Source: Phaffia rhodozyma (Eukaryota; Basidiomycota; Tremellomycetes; Cystofilobasidiales; Mrakiaceae). Taken from it: a stretch of DNA of 64,000 nt. The stretch is from assembly GCA_014706385.1 (NCBI GenBank), contig JACGZH010000003.1, positions 434,001 to 498,000 on the forward strand, in the 5' to 3' direction. Made by a program: the position numbers and the translations under genes. Position 1 is the first letter of the stretch, and every line of letters starts with the position of its first letter. This document shows, piece after piece, positions 38,601 to 49,979 of the stretch. The notes beneath the pieces were generated by a model. It was not told the DNA's origin. It did not search any database and saw nothing but the letters and a program-made list of their open reading frames with translations.

Positions 38601-38932
38601 TATGGTGCTTCTGTGGTTTTCGACCTACATCTCAAGGTGAAGCCGGGTTTGGCCATTGTAAGTTTACCCTCTTTCTTTCTCCTCTCGAAACGTGATGGAA
38701 CTGCGGCCTGATTCATGCGCTCACGCATATGTTCACAGACTTCCTGTATCAGCGAAATCTTCCGGAAAATCCAGAGGAATGGTTTAAGTACAACGATCAG
38801 ACGGTCACTAAAGTCAGCAGGGACGAAGTTTTGGCGGATACGAGTGGGACGAACGCGAATCCTTATCTGCTGGTGTATGCAAAGAAGGGAGAAGGGCTCG
38901 TCAAAACGGTTCATAGGACACTGATCAATTGA
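32691..38932 (+). CDS. UBP2: Ubiquitin carboxyl-terminal hydrolase, Ubp2-like (USP25/28 type)
   Basis: This is a large deubiquitinase of the USP family, most like yeast Ubp2. The N-terminus (from 32691) is low complexity with a run of ten Gln at about 32815-32850 and long Ser/Pro segments. A region at about 34480 has paired cysteines (HMCLDCPKDD). An alpha-helical domain follows (ALRAIADARGSATLRKYVD). The catalytic Cys box GLINVGNTCYLNSLLQ is split by an intron inside the Cys codon, between 36329 and 36413. The insert between Cys and His boxes is long and Ser/Pro-rich. The His box reads MHRGEAGFGHYFLYQ (about 38540-38760, across an intron), followed by EWFKYNDQTV. The stop is at 38932. Catalytic Cys, His and the YND Asn/Asp are present. 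Tiny exons occur at 35967-35982 and 36413-36435. Confidence 0.85.
32815..32850 (+). repeat. CAG/CAA polyglutamine tract
   Basis: Ten consecutive Gln codons, mostly CAG with some CAA, in the disordered N-terminus of the Ubp2-like protein. The length may be polymorphic. Confidence 0.85.
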
Positions 38933-39562
38933 CTTGACTGTCATTGGTCATCCATCAAAGAGGGGGGGGGGGGGTCAGAGTGAGGACGAGGGTAGTTAAA
39001 AGCGTTGCTCATTGACTTTTTCATCTCTATTGTTGTCTATACATTGTCTTCAAGAGCACACATCCATCCTGTGTTCCTTTCAGTGGTCTTGTTTAGTTTA
39101 ATTTCATATTGTTCTATTTTCTCTTGATACCTTCCGTGCACAATTTTGACTCTGGGTTGTCGAATTTGAACAAGACCAATTCTAATATTACCGCAGTTTC
39201 TCTCTCTCTCTCTTTGTTTGCTAGAAAGACCTGTTTTGTTACAGGTATTCCTATTTGATTATCCATCAAGGAGTTTCCAGTTATATGGGACAGCTCGGCT
39301 TTTTTTTTCTTCCTGGACTAGACCAGGTTATGATACAGTCTTCATTTGAATCTTTGTGGGTTTTGTAAGAGGGCGAAAGGGATAGAGAAGAAATAGGAAG
39401 AGAAGAGAAGAGAAGCAAAACAGAGGAGAAAAGAAGAAAGAACGATCGTATTTACGTCCCAACTGGTCACACACCCATTCAATTCCAATCGCTTCTCGTT
39501 CCCTTCGAGTTTAACGTTCTTTTCCATAAGCTTAAGGTAGGAGTAGGGAAGGAGTGGTTTGT
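38933..39562. other. Convergent 3' intergenic region with a G13 tract
   Basis: This holds the 3' flanks of the deubiquitinase and TOM40 genes. A run of 13 G lies at 38962-38974, about 30 bp after the deubiquitinase stop, and a (TC)n run lies at about 39200-39213. No gene is seen. Confidence 0.6.
38962..38974 (+). repeat. G13 homopolymer
   Basis: Thirteen consecutive G on the plus strand in the presumed 3' UTR of the deubiquitinase gene. It is one of three G/C homopolymer tracts within 5 kb. Confidence 0.9.
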
Positions 39563-41447
39563 TTACATAGCAGGTTGGGGGACCATTCCTAACTCCTCGG
39601 GAGTGAGAGTTGTAGTCTCGAGCATGACACCGAAACCGCACTTCGCGGCACCAGCCTATCGAGAGGAGCGAAGGCAAGAGAGAAAGAGATTGAGTACGCG
39701 CGAAAGCCGATACGAAGCTTGTAGAAGACGAAAGATAAGAGAGAGAGAGAGAGAGAGGGAACGAACCTTCATGTGATCGATCTCTCCGGAAACCAAGAAG
39801 GAGAACGTAGGCGCGAATCGCTGCTCGAGCAACATCGAAGTCTTTCCGGTCGAGTCCAACTGAGCTCGGAAGGTAGCCATCCTGAAATCATACTTTGCAC
39901 CAACGGTAGCGGTAGCTTCCCTTCGGCCACCGGCCATGACGACGTTCAAATCGGCACCGACGTCGACCTTGTCGGAAAGTCGGTGGTGGTAGGTCGCGCT
40001 GACGATACCGGCCATCTGAGCCTGCACGGTAGCGGTCCACTCATGGAAGGCAGGAGTGCCGGTAGGGGCCATCGGCGTGGGAATTGGGTTTCCGGGGGTC
40101 AACACCGACGTCCACTTGGCGAGGAGCGAGGTAACAGACTGGGAAATCTCGGGAGTGGGCTTCTGGAGGATGGTCTCAAATCCGAGGGACAATCGAGGAG
40201 TCACAGCTCCGAGGAGGGAGGTGATGTAGATGCCGGTTCCATCGGTCAACGACGGGTTGATCGCCTTGAGGGTCAAAGTCTCACCGGGAAGAGAAAACTC
40301 CTGCTCGAGCTGGACCATCGAGTGGCCGGGGATGGGAGAGAGCTAGTATAGGAAACAAAGAGTACAGCAGAGACAATCAGGACGAGAAGGTGGGATAAGA
40401 GCTAGAGGTTTGGATAGAGAGAGAGAAACACCAACCTGAGCCTGCATCTTAGTAACACTCCAGTCGTTCCAGGGTTTGTTAATTCGGGCAGACGAGTTGA
40501 ACTCGTGGTCGATGCTTCCCTGCAAGAAGAGCTGTACGAGAGAAGAGAAAAGAAAAGAAAAGTTTCATGAGCCTTGGTTGAAGGCTTGGGAGAAACCTCT
40601 GATGTCGGAGGCAGTCTTTCTTTGCCTCGTTCTCTTTCTATCGCGAGGTTTAGAAAAGACGGGACAGAGGAGAAAGTAGTAGGGAGAACGCACATCTTTC
40701 TTAGCAAAGACAGCACCAAAGTTGTAGCTCGGAGGCTCGGCCGCCTTGGCCAAGGAGAACGAGTGCTGAACCTGGAAAGCAGGGTCCATCGAGACGCTCT
40801 TGCTGAGATCAGCCTTGACTCCATCGAACGTGAAGTTGGTCAAGTGGGTCACTAGATGATGGAGAAAAAGGAGGAGGTGGAAGAAAGGGAAAAAAGATAT
40901 ATAATGTAAGATCAGCGATATGGGACAGATGAATCCGATCGTGATCGCAAGAGATGGTTCATCATCGTTCTTTCTGTTCTCTCCTCTACAGCAATATCGA
41001 ACAGAAATAAATTCCTTCCGATGCTTGGTTGTTGATGAGCTATCCTGGTAAGTCCGATCACCCTCTTATCCTTTCAGCTTTATCCGTGTAACCTCTCTTT
41101 TTCAATGATCGGCCACGTACGCCAACACATGTCCAGATGATTCCAATGGCCCTGTCCATCCTTCCCTCACCTTACACATTGTTGCACGTCCCTTTTGCTC
41201 TGCAAGAAAGAAAAATAAGGGTAAAAAAACAAAACTAACTCTTGACATCCTTGCCCAAAGACTCGACGTTTCCAGGGTTGGAGACCGTTCCGAACAGATC
41301 ATTTCGCAAGTTGTGCAGCTTGCCGTACTGTCCGAAAACCGGGTCGGCGAACCCGGAAAGGAGCGCGGTAACTCCAGAAAGGTAGGACACCTGAGGGACG
41401 ACGATTTTCTCGGCTGCAGGAGTCGTGGGTTGAAGAGGGACGGACAT
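39563..41447 (-). CDS. TOM40: TOM40, mitochondrial outer-membrane import channel
   Basis: This is the beta-barrel pore of the TOM complex, through which nearly all imported mitochondrial proteins pass. Exon 1 from 41447 gives MSVPLQPTTPAAEKIVVPQV and then NPGNVESLGKDVK. After an unusually long intron (about 370 bp, against 50-100 for its neighbours) come THLTNFTFDGVKADLSKSVS, PAFQVQHSFSLA and YNFGAVFA. Further exons give QGSIDHEFNSSARINKPW and a large exon of amphipathic strands (LTLKAINPSLTDGTGIYI, SATYHHRLSDKVDVGADLN, GAKYDFRMATFRAQLDSTGK). The last exon ends in KCGFGVMLETTTLTPEEL, with TAA at 39563-39565. The family signature across several strands is clear. A (GA)n run lies in the last intron. 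Confidence 0.93.
39737..39758. repeat. (GA)n microsatellite in a TOM40 intron
   Basis: About eleven GA units on the plus strand, inside the last intron of TOM40 (CT-rich on the sense strand). It may serve as part of an extended polypyrimidine signal. Confidence 0.75.
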
Positions 41448-41872
41448 CGTTGAAGGACGAGAAACGGGATGGGATGTAGAAGAAAGAGAGAGCAAAAGAA
41501 CTGGGACGTTTGATGGGACGAGCTTTGTGGGCGTAACCATGCTGTAACCTTGTGTGGGCGGTGGCTACGGCGGCGTGCCGTCTTAGTGGCGAGATTCTCA
41601 CGTGCATACATGCACCGCCTAGTACCAACTCCTCACCCCCCCCCCCCCCCCCACACACGTCATACTTATTCTTAAATTACCTGCTGCTGCTGGAAAACCC
41701 CAACAGGCCGAAACCATGGTCTCTTCTCTTAGCCATGCTCTTGTTCGCTCTTGACACTCACCTGCTGCACATCGTTCGAGCTCACCGTTGATCTTGCTGG
41801 ACTGACCTTGGATATAGCCCAGATATCTGAGAATAGAAAAAGGAGGAGCTAGCTCTTTGTGTCCTTTCGAGA
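41448..41872. other. Divergent intergenic region with a C17 tract
   Basis: This holds the promoters of TOM40 (leftward) and a fungal membrane-protein gene (rightward). The notable element is a run of 17 C at 41636-41652, flanked by ACACAC. No gene is seen. Confidence 0.6.
41636..41652 (-). repeat. C17 homopolymer (G17 on the minus strand)
   Basis: Seventeen consecutive C on the plus strand, about 190 bp upstream of the TOM40 start and about 220 bp upstream of the divergent membrane-protein start. Confidence 0.9.
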
Positions 41873-43656
41873 ATGCCTTTCAAGAAACCGTCTGCCTCTA
41901 CTGCCAGCTCTACGCTCAGCCATCCGACCCTTCATCCAGCTAGAACTCCCAGCGGACATGAAGTTAGGCCTCGGCGAAGAGGAAATAGGCTGAATCCTAC
42001 CCATCTGGAGTGGGAAATCGAACATCCCAACTCGGATTCGAGAACCAAGATCAAATACAACAGTCGAGACGCCAGAAAAGGTTTGCTTTTTCTCGTTCGA
42101 TTCCTTGCCTCTTTCTGGTCGAGTCCGTAGAACTCACTAGCTCGATCACGAAACTCATGACGGCATCCAGGACGGTTTCCCTTACGGTCCCACCACCATG
42201 CCGGCATGATTGAATCTCACCCAACTTCGACAATATCCATCAGAGTAGCCCACCACGGCGAGCGGGATAAGCTCAAACCCCATTTGAAGCTCGATGTCAC
42301 GTACGTTTTCCTCTTTGAAGTTTCCCCTAGTTGATGCATCACGGACGGACTAGCGTCTTACCTCAAGCGTATTCAGCTTCTGGGTGGCTGTTGCTTTCTG
42401 GTGGGGATCAGCCGTCTGGGTCGCCAACGGGTTTTGCGTCTGGTTACCAGTCGTCAGACCCTCGACAGATTCCGAAGCTATGGCTCCGACAGCTAGCGCT
42501 TTGGCTTTCATCGGAGGAACCATCTTTCTGGTCGGTGCCTACTTAGGACTGTTGGAAGCTGGTAATAGAGGCAAAGAAAACGATTGTTCGTCCTCTTCTG
42601 TCTTACGTGTGATGCTTGATGGAGGGGGATATTCCTCTTCTGCCTGACTCGCCTAGTTAACGAATCCTCCTCGCCAACTACCTTTCGTCTTCCTTGTTAA
42701 ATCTCAATGTCCTTTCTTCAAACTTTCCTAGTTGGATCCTCTTTTGAGTCCCTTATTTGGGGGAACAAACCATCCGCTCATTCGGTCTCATCTTCTACCG
42801 ATGATTTTCCTAAGTCGTCCGCAAACCATGAACCCTCCGAGTTCTCCTGGATGTAAGCGCCTTGTTCTTCCGTCCACTCTCTTCTATCCGTTCTGTCTCT
42901 TGGGGTGAAACTGACATGACCCTCCCTATCTCCTTTCTCCTTTCAAAGGCCGAAGCCTCGATGGAAAGAGATGGGATATATAGCAGCTGCCGTCCAGATG
43001 TTCGCCGCCTCAGTCTTTTGGATATCAACTCTGACTGGTTTGCCAGGTGTGATCCCCGGTTTAGCCGACGGGACGGGTTCGCGTGCGATCATTGACGTCT
43101 TCTTCTGGTCTCGTAAGTCCTTCCTTCTGTTCTTCCCACTAAACACATTGTTTCAATTGAATGTATCGCTTACCTATTTTCTCTGTGATTGATTGGCTTT
43201 GCCGGTTCTGTTCTCGCGTAGCCCAAGTGGTGGGAGGTCTAGGTTTCATCATCTCCTCTCTCATCCTGACCATCGAGGTTCAACCAAGATGGTATCACCT
43301 CAAGCCATTGACGATCGGTTGGCAAGTTGGTGTATGGAACCTCGTTGGTTCTGTAGGGTTCTGTCTTTGCGGAGCGCTCGGATATTCGGTTGATAGCAGG
43401 GCAGTTTGGCAATCCGATATGAGTACTTATTGGGGTTCGTCCTTTCCCGAAAGGGATTTCTTCTTCTTTTTCTTCTTTTGTTATCCTCATCCCTCACCCC
43501 TCTGATCTTGGTCAAACCCTCTCCACTGAGTGCTGATACATCCCGGGTTTTTTTTCTATCTCCTTGACTTTGGTAGGAAGTTGGGGTTTTTTGATCGGAT
43601 CTACGTTCCAGCTCTACGAAGCCGTGTGGAGAATGCCGGAATCCTCGGATAAATAA
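41873..43656 (+). CDS. Conserved fungal integral membrane protein, unknown function
   Basis: This resembles an uncharacterised multi-span membrane protein found widely in fungi; I do not know a function. Exon 1 is a hydrophilic N-terminus (MPFKKPSASTASSTLSHPTL) rich in Arg. A later exon has the span pair SFWVAVAFWWGSAVWVANGF and LAFIGGTIFLVGAYLGLLEA. Then come EMGYIAAAVQMFAASVFWIS and VVGGLGFIISSLILTIEVQ. The segment WYHLKPLTIGWQVGVWNLVG runs into SVGFCLCGALGY, and SWGFLIGSTFQLYEAV closes the protein before TAA at 43654-43656. I count about seven spans over at least six exons. The W-x-x-P...W..G.WNL.G..GF.LCGALG block is the family hallmark. Confidence 0.7.
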
Positions 43657-44239
43657 CCATTCTTATGGGCTATCACAAAATCATCCGGAATGTGTTTCAT
43701 CCTTTTCTCCTTTTTTTTACACACGCTATTATCGATGTCAATATTCAGTCTGAACACGAATCAAAACAACATCAACACAGCGATAAAAGAGATATCACAA
43801 AGTAACCAAGATGACGGAAAGTCGGGACGGAGTGTAAGTATAACAGAAGAGATAGGCAAAGGGGCTAGAGAATCGAATACAGAGAGATCGTTACAGCCAG
43901 AATGGGTTTGGGGGGGAGGGGGGGGGGGAGGGGTCATGACGAAATTAGATTATAGATGTATAAACAGAAGCAGTGACTGAAAGGAAAGAACCCAAATAGA
44001 ATGAGATGGAGAATGCCGCGTTTGAACACTGTCGAGTATGAACGAACAAAAGCGTACACAGAGATAAGACGATCAGAAGAAAAGAAAGACGAGTGACGTA
44101 TGGAATTGATGGTCTAAACGATGAACGAGAAGTCTATGAACGCACGAACGGACAACAAAGTGTTCGAATGGTGAGGATTCAAAGATGAGTAGATAGATAG
44201 GATATGTCAATAGGTGAGCTGAGGGGCAACCAGACGTTG
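43657..44239. other. Convergent 3' intergenic region with a G-rich tract
   Basis: This holds the 3' flanks of the membrane-protein gene and the zinc-finger gene. It contains a G-run array at about 43904-43933 and A-rich sequence. No gene is supported. Confidence 0.6.
43904..43933 (+). repeat. G-run array, possible G-quadruplex
   Basis: The plus strand reads as runs of 3, 7, 11 and 4 G separated by TTT, A and A. This satisfies the usual four-run G-quadruplex pattern. It lies about 250 bp after the stop of the membrane-protein gene. Confidence 0.8.
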
Positions 44240-47200
44240 TCATTCGCCTCGCCGACGTTTCAAACTGACAGGCGCGGTATCTGGGGTGCCTCCAATACAA
44301 ATTGCACGTTGTCGATGACGAACCAGGGCATCTCCTCGAGAGAATCCTTTCCCGCTGGAAAGAATCAAAGATTTGAGAAAGATGATACCAAAGCATGGGT
44401 AAGTTGGTGCTCTGAGGGTTGTGATGAAACTAAGGAGGATGTTTTTAGACATACCAAGGACAAGAGAATGGTTTGGTATCGCTATGGATTCGCTCATGTC
44501 GACGAAGGTCGTGTTGACGTACGAATGAAGCGTGGCTGTGTTGTTGGAGGTAAGTCGCTCAGATCAGCCAACAGTCAAAATCCGATAAGACAGAAGAAAC
44601 CGAGAACTGACCACCCAGGAGCTTCGCAAGCGAACGGTTTATCCTCCAGATGCATTTGGATATGGTGGATGATAGCGCTTTTCTGAAATAGTCAAAGAAA
44701 CACGCGATGCACGTCAGTTTAGGGCAATCCATGCCGGTCTCTCGATCGATCTAAAAAGCCGTTAGACTCACCCTTGGAAAGACTCTGTCACACTCGGCAA
44801 CCAAGCACCGGTATCTCATCTCCTCCTTCCCCCTCATCTTAGCCTTTCTATCCGCCCCGTCGTCCGGACCTTCCGGTTCTGGGCTCATCGATGAAACGAC
44901 CCTGGACCTATCGGACGGATGAATGGGCTCGTAAAGTGAGGTGATGATCGCCTGAGTGATCTCTAACGATGGTCTCTCCTCTGTCGTGTTTTTCTCCGAC
45001 GCGGCCTTTTTGCCTTTGGTCAACGGTAGCCGCTTGTTGGAGCGGACAGACTGAGGGGACGACTGGTCGGTGTGGAGAAAGACCGAACTAGGAGAACTAG
45101 GCCTATGATCGGGTGAATGTTCAGCCGAGTACAATCCGATAGAAGTTGACCGAGGTTGGAGATGTGGTTGAGAAGACGTCGGGGTGCCTCCTAGTTTGGA
45201 TCTGAGAACCGGCCGGGAGGGATCGCTAGGGGGGACGATCCCGGTTATAGATAGGCTAGAAAGGGATTGGGCTCGCTGGTGAGATTTCGCAGGTGACTTT
45301 GTAACCTTTGGTTTCGGTCCAGGCTTGAGTTTCCTTCCTATCATTGCAAGCAAGCTTCCTTTCGAGGAGAGAGGTGTTTTGTTTCCTTTTGGGGTTCCTG
45401 GGTCGTTAGGGATGATATTAGCTGTGATAGTAGGCTCTTTCTTTAACTTGATTCGCGAAGAGGGAGGAAGTGAAGAGGCTGGCATCGATTGACGCCTTGT
45501 CGGTGGTTTGAGCGCCCTCTTAGACTTGGGGGTATCATCTAGAGAGTGAGATAAAGTCAATCCAGAGGGCACGCTTGTAGGTGGTCTTACCACCAACGAA
45601 GACTGCTGTGCATCATAGTTGTAAGCATTAAGAGGGATTACTGGTTCAGAAAATTGAAACGACAATTGGTTGGAATGTTGCTGTGAGTGTTGTTGATGCT
45701 GCTGTTGATGATGTAGTGGTTGTTCTGTAGGCGGATCCAAAGTGAAGGAATACTGAAGGTCGGAAGATTCAAAGTTGTCATGAAAGAGAGACGCTGAAGG
45801 CTGCTGTCGTTGTGTTTGTACACGAAAAGGAGAAGAAGGCCGGGAAGAAGATCCAGAGTAAGAGATTAAATGGACTTGATTCACCAAGTCATTCAGCGCG
45901 TAATCGTCTCTTTCTTCTAGCTCTCCAACAACAGGAAGAGCTCGCTCGAACTCGGGTTTTGCAGGCGAGGTGGGCTCATCCAGGACTGGTGTTTGGGAAT
46001 ATGGAGTCGAGTAGTCAGAGTCTGTTGACATGATCCGCCTGTGGGTCTTGAAGTCGGCCGCAGGGGGAAGAGGTACTGGGTATGTTTCGACAGGTGGAGA
46101 GGTTGGATATAAAGGTTGGAGAACCAGGCTGGTAGATAAGGAATAGTTGTCCATCATGGCAGGGTCGTACGGTTGAGACGGTCTGAACTGATAGTGAGGT
46201 TGGTAGGAGAACGAAGATGGGGTAGGAGATACCAACGGGGCCGGTTGCTGAGAGGTAGAAACCATCTGGTCGAGCGCGTATAGTTGAGTGAAAGAACCAG
46301 GAGTGCCAGGCTGAGATCGAGACGGCTGGGAAAAGTCAGGCGAGAGATCGGAATGAGATTCTAACGAGGGTGTGCCCTCTGTGCCAAAGAGAATCCCATG
46401 AGCTATATAGGGATGTCCGAGTTTGACCTCGTTGAAGGAAACGGACGAATTAGATTTGACTGGCGGGGTGGGTATATCGATCGGTCGACCCTCGGCTGGT
46501 CCGTAAGCTAGGAAATTATCTAGAGCGTCATCCCATCCGGGATGATGAGCGATCGGGGATGGACAGTCCGTAGCCTGATATGGTAACGGACGAGGAGAGG
46601 GCGAGAGCGGAGGAAGGTTGTGTTGGGACAAGGTGGGTGCCATATAGGACACTGGCGTAGCAGGAGGATGAACGTTTGTATAGTAGGACTCGGAAATGGA
46701 CTTTCGATGGCCGGAAGTGCGAGCCTGAGTATGGGTTTGAGCATGGGAAGGTGGTCTCTGCTGCCAGGAGTGTGTAGACAGCTGAGTGGGAGGTGGAGCC
46801 GGTGGCGAAGGTAGGGATTGTAGTGAATGAGATGGAGAGTGCGGACCTAGGTTGGAAGGATGGGGCCTGAGGTGAGAAGGAGGTGCACTGAGCATCTGAG
46901 GATCGATACTCTGATACTCTTCCCTGATGACCGCGTTCCTTCCTCTTCCTCTCTCTTTCCGAATGCTCCCATACGGCCACTCGGTTGGCCCTGAACCCCA
47001 TGTGCCCGAGAGCGTTTCTGTTGAAGGACTCTGTCCGGTTTCCGAAGCATTCGGATAATCCCATCTGCGACCTTCCTCATGGACCGGTCCTAGTAGAATG
47101 TTTGGTACAGGATGTTCTGCCGGTGCTTGAAACGTCGACAGGCTTCCTTTGTTTGGGGATTCCAACAACACTCTTGCCACGGATAATGAGTTTGTCGATG

Positions 47201-47408
47201 TGGTGTTCGCCGACTGGTTGAACGAGATGGTGTTGTTTGATGCAGAGGGATCACGAGTGTTGAACGGAGAGGTCAGGTACTCCATCCCTGGTTCGATATG
47301 GTCCCTAGGCTGGGGGTATAGGTGTTGATTCGACCGACTAGGACCGGCGACCGGATGGCCATAAGCAGAGTACCCGTTGTCGAGGGGAGAAAGAGTCTGA
47401 CGGATCAT
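44240..47408 (-). CDS. C2H2 zinc-finger transcription factor, Ace2/Swi5-like
   Basis: This is a nuclear DNA-binding protein with a long disordered N-terminal region and three C-terminal C2H2 fingers. The first exon (44751-47408) encodes about 880 residues rich in Ser, Pro and Gln, including a Gln/His run near 45690. Basic patches occur near 45300-45500. The fingers are spread over the last exons: YRCLVAECDRVFPRKSAI with HHIQMH, FACEAPGCHASFVRQHDL with RRHERIH, and SCPCGKGFSRGDALVRHR ending RAICIGG. The second- and third-finger Cys codons are split by introns. The 'GKGFSRGDAL.RHR' ending is typical of fungal Ace2/Swi5-type factors. A likely 5' UTR intron with a GTAAGT donor lies near 47460-47515. 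Targets cannot be read from the sequence. Confidence 0.8.
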
Positions 47409-48197
47409 GTCGGACTGGGCAGGATAGAAATCGGAGAAGACCGTTTGGATGGTTGATATCTTTGGTCAGGCCCACATGTTTACACCTCGTTAAGCATGAT
47501 CTTGAATGAGACTTACACTTGAGGTTTATCTTCTGGGCCTGATGTAAGTGTTTCCAACGCTCAGAGTCGAGCCAGGATGGATCGACTGGGCCTGTTTGGT
47601 TTTCTTTTTTTTGCTCGAGCTTTTTACAACAGAGAGAAGAATGAGGAAGGGCGATCGATTGAACGACAACGATCAGCTAAGGAGAATTCTACAGGCAGCC
47701 TCTGAAGTGGACGTACCTTTCTTAAGAAGAAAATTTCGACCTAGCTGGCGAACGCGAACGAACTGAACGAACGGACGAACGAACAGACTGACGAGCGAAT
47801 GGAACAAGAACGAAAGGACGGATGAGAGGGAGCATAGAACAAGCTCCAGCTACAGTAACCGAGGGTTTGAAGAAACTCTAGCAGGCCGAGAAAGGGGACA
47901 TAGAACTTTCGGTCAACGATCTGACGGGATGATCGGAACGCGTCGCGTGGTCGCGTGTAATTTGCTGCGGCGCTTGCTGCGGATGTTACGCGTAGTCAGT
48001 AGCCATCTTGGTAACCCTAACCCCTTTGTCCCCCGGATTTTTCTTTGCTGTTTCAGTCTAAACATTACTAGATTTATTTGGACGAATCCCCAGTTTTCTT
48101 AACCCATTATTGGGTTTTCCTGCTTGACATTGACTGGCATACGTTCTCACCCACGCTCTTCCTGCTCGTTCATATAGATTGACCCGACCGGAGAGAG
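47409..48197. other. Divergent intergenic region
   Basis: This is the promoter region of the zinc-finger gene and of a plus-strand conserved gene. It contains a probable 5' UTR intron of the former (about 47460-47515), a degenerate GAAC/ACGA tetranucleotide run at about 47750-47820, and a telomere-like GTAACCCTAACCCC at 48011-48024. No further gene is seen. Confidence 0.55.
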
Positions 48198-49338
48198 ATG
48201 CAAGTCGACCCAAGTCCAAGTGTGGCCGCAGAGTTGTGGCCGCAGATGTCGTCGACGGCGAGTGTAGACCCTACGTTTCCTTCCGGCGCTGCCGCCGCCT
48301 CATCGATATATCATCCTAGGCCACAGCTAGCCCATCAGTTTTCAAACAAACGGTCCAGACCGGTTTCTCCTTTGTATGAGGCTGAAGAGTTTGATCTAAA
48401 CCAGCCTAGTCCTGTGAGTGATAGTCTAGTGAGAGTGTACAAAGCTGAGATCTCTGTGTTATCGACTGAAACATTTTCATTTTCATTCTCACGAACCCTA
48501 GAAACGACCACATGTGCCAACGACGCCCAATTCGGAACGGTCGTTTGTTCAGTCTGCATCTTCCCTCCGACTATCGTCCCCTCAATCATACCCGGATGAG
48601 ATTTCGATCGGACCGATCGGAGGATACGACAGTCGTGGACGGCAGCAGTATAACACATCTTTTGCCCCTGCCATCGGCTCAAGTTTAGCCAACGGGAGTG
48701 ATTCGTTCATGAGTATGGACAGCTTGAGCGCAGGCGGGAGTGGAGCAGGCGAAGGAAACAAGATGGACGTATCTTCAAGCTTGGAGTCACACAACTGGAA
48801 CGCTCACCGAGGTGGTTCACTCGTGAGTCCTCTTTTTTTTCCCTTTTTTTCCCTTTCCTTTCCGTATACGACGAAAATAAAGTGCAGACCATCACGTTTT
48901 GACGAGCCCGACTGACCCGAGGTATATGCGTATATTATGTGACCCCTTGTTCAAAAATTAAAAATAATGATAATAATTTTAAACCAAAAGCCTCCGTCGT
49001 TGTACATGTCTGGTACACCGGCGTCAACCCCACATCACTCACCCCGGTTATCATCTCGTGTGGCCCTGCCTGGTAGTTCATCAAGTTTCGGTTCCCATTC
49101 ATCAGCCGCTTACAAGCAAGCCATCGATAGCGCGTTGGTTGACCCCCGGTCAAACCCGCTCGCTCATCTTCCGTACCCGACTTCGAGTCTCACGTTCGAT
49201 CAACCGCCGACAGTGGAGAGAAGACCGTTACAACCGCCACCGCCGAGGAGTCCAAATATGTTCTCGATGGGTCCTAAGCCAGATTGTCAGAAATGCGAAG
49301 CGGGCATGCCCGGACATTATTCGCATTGGGCGAGATGA
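48198..49338 (+). CDS. Conserved fungal protein with C-terminal Cys-x2-Cys...PGHYSHW motif
   Basis: The function is not known to me. From ATG 48198 the protein is Ser/Pro-rich and probably disordered, with a possible basic nuclear signal (NKRSRPVSP). Exon 2 begins near 48505 (RPHVPTTPNSERSF) and exon 3 near 48990 (PPSLYMSGTPASTPHHSPRL). The only ordered-looking part is the extreme C-terminus, GPKPDCQKCEAGMPGHYSHW, a short Cys/His motif that I believe recurs at the C-terminus of other fungal proteins and could bind one metal ion. The stop is at 49338. The total is about 300 residues. Multiple SP/TP sites suggest phosphorylation. The motif is seen; its metal binding is inference. Confidence 0.6.
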
Positions 49339-49979
49339 AGAAAAAAAAGGAGGAGAGCTATTTGTTCAATCTTAGCCTCTTGGTCTGTGCATTTCTTTCC
49401 TTCTTTCTTTCTTGCTTGCTTCTTTCATCTCAAACCCATACCACCCATTATGTCAGCACAACTTGTCCCACGGGGACTTTGGCCTCTGGCTGACATTCCC
49501 TTCATTCTTAGCTCAATACACCTTTTGCTCACTATGACAAAACAATTTGCACTCCTAGCCTTCACTAATTGACAATCTATCCCAGATAGCTGTATCTGCC
49601 TTGTACATTATATTCCCTTTCTTTCTCTTGATAAGCAATCTATCACAATGAAACAACGTTGGATTTATATCTGGGAAAAAATACATTTGATAATGACAAT
49701 CATAGCATGGCCAGTGAGATGGCTTCGATGCATGGCAAGGCTGAGGTATGGGATGATACAAATGAGTTCTGAACCTATTGGGATGGCAGCATGAGGAAGT
49801 CTATAGATACAAAGCTAGCGGCTAGCGACTAGCGCCAGAGTGGGGTGCGTAATTGAAGAGAACAATATGCATAGGCTGAATATTAAAACAACGGACACCG
49901 TAAGATAAGCTTGTTGACCGGCAACGCGATATCTAGGAGCAGATGTGAAAGGAGAGAAGAAACTCACGTTGATTGAACT
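49339..49979. other. Convergent 3' intergenic region
   Basis: The two flanking genes converge here. It starts with T- and CT-rich sequence (about 49380-49430) and is otherwise unremarkable. The short open frames have no support. Confidence 0.55.

Noticed and set aside
39773..40351. Long plus-strand open frame of about 190 codons
   Set aside because: It is antisense to the large TOM40 exon, is Gly/Arg/Ser-biased as shadow frames are, and has no family features.
44204..44686. Plus-strand open frame of 160 codons
   Set aside because: It overlaps the zinc-finger exons on the opposite strand. The fingers are unmistakable and this frame has no recognisable content.
48011..48024. Telomeric repeat or chromosome end
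   Set aside because: It has only about two repeat units and is flanked by ordinary genes; kept only as a possible promoter element.
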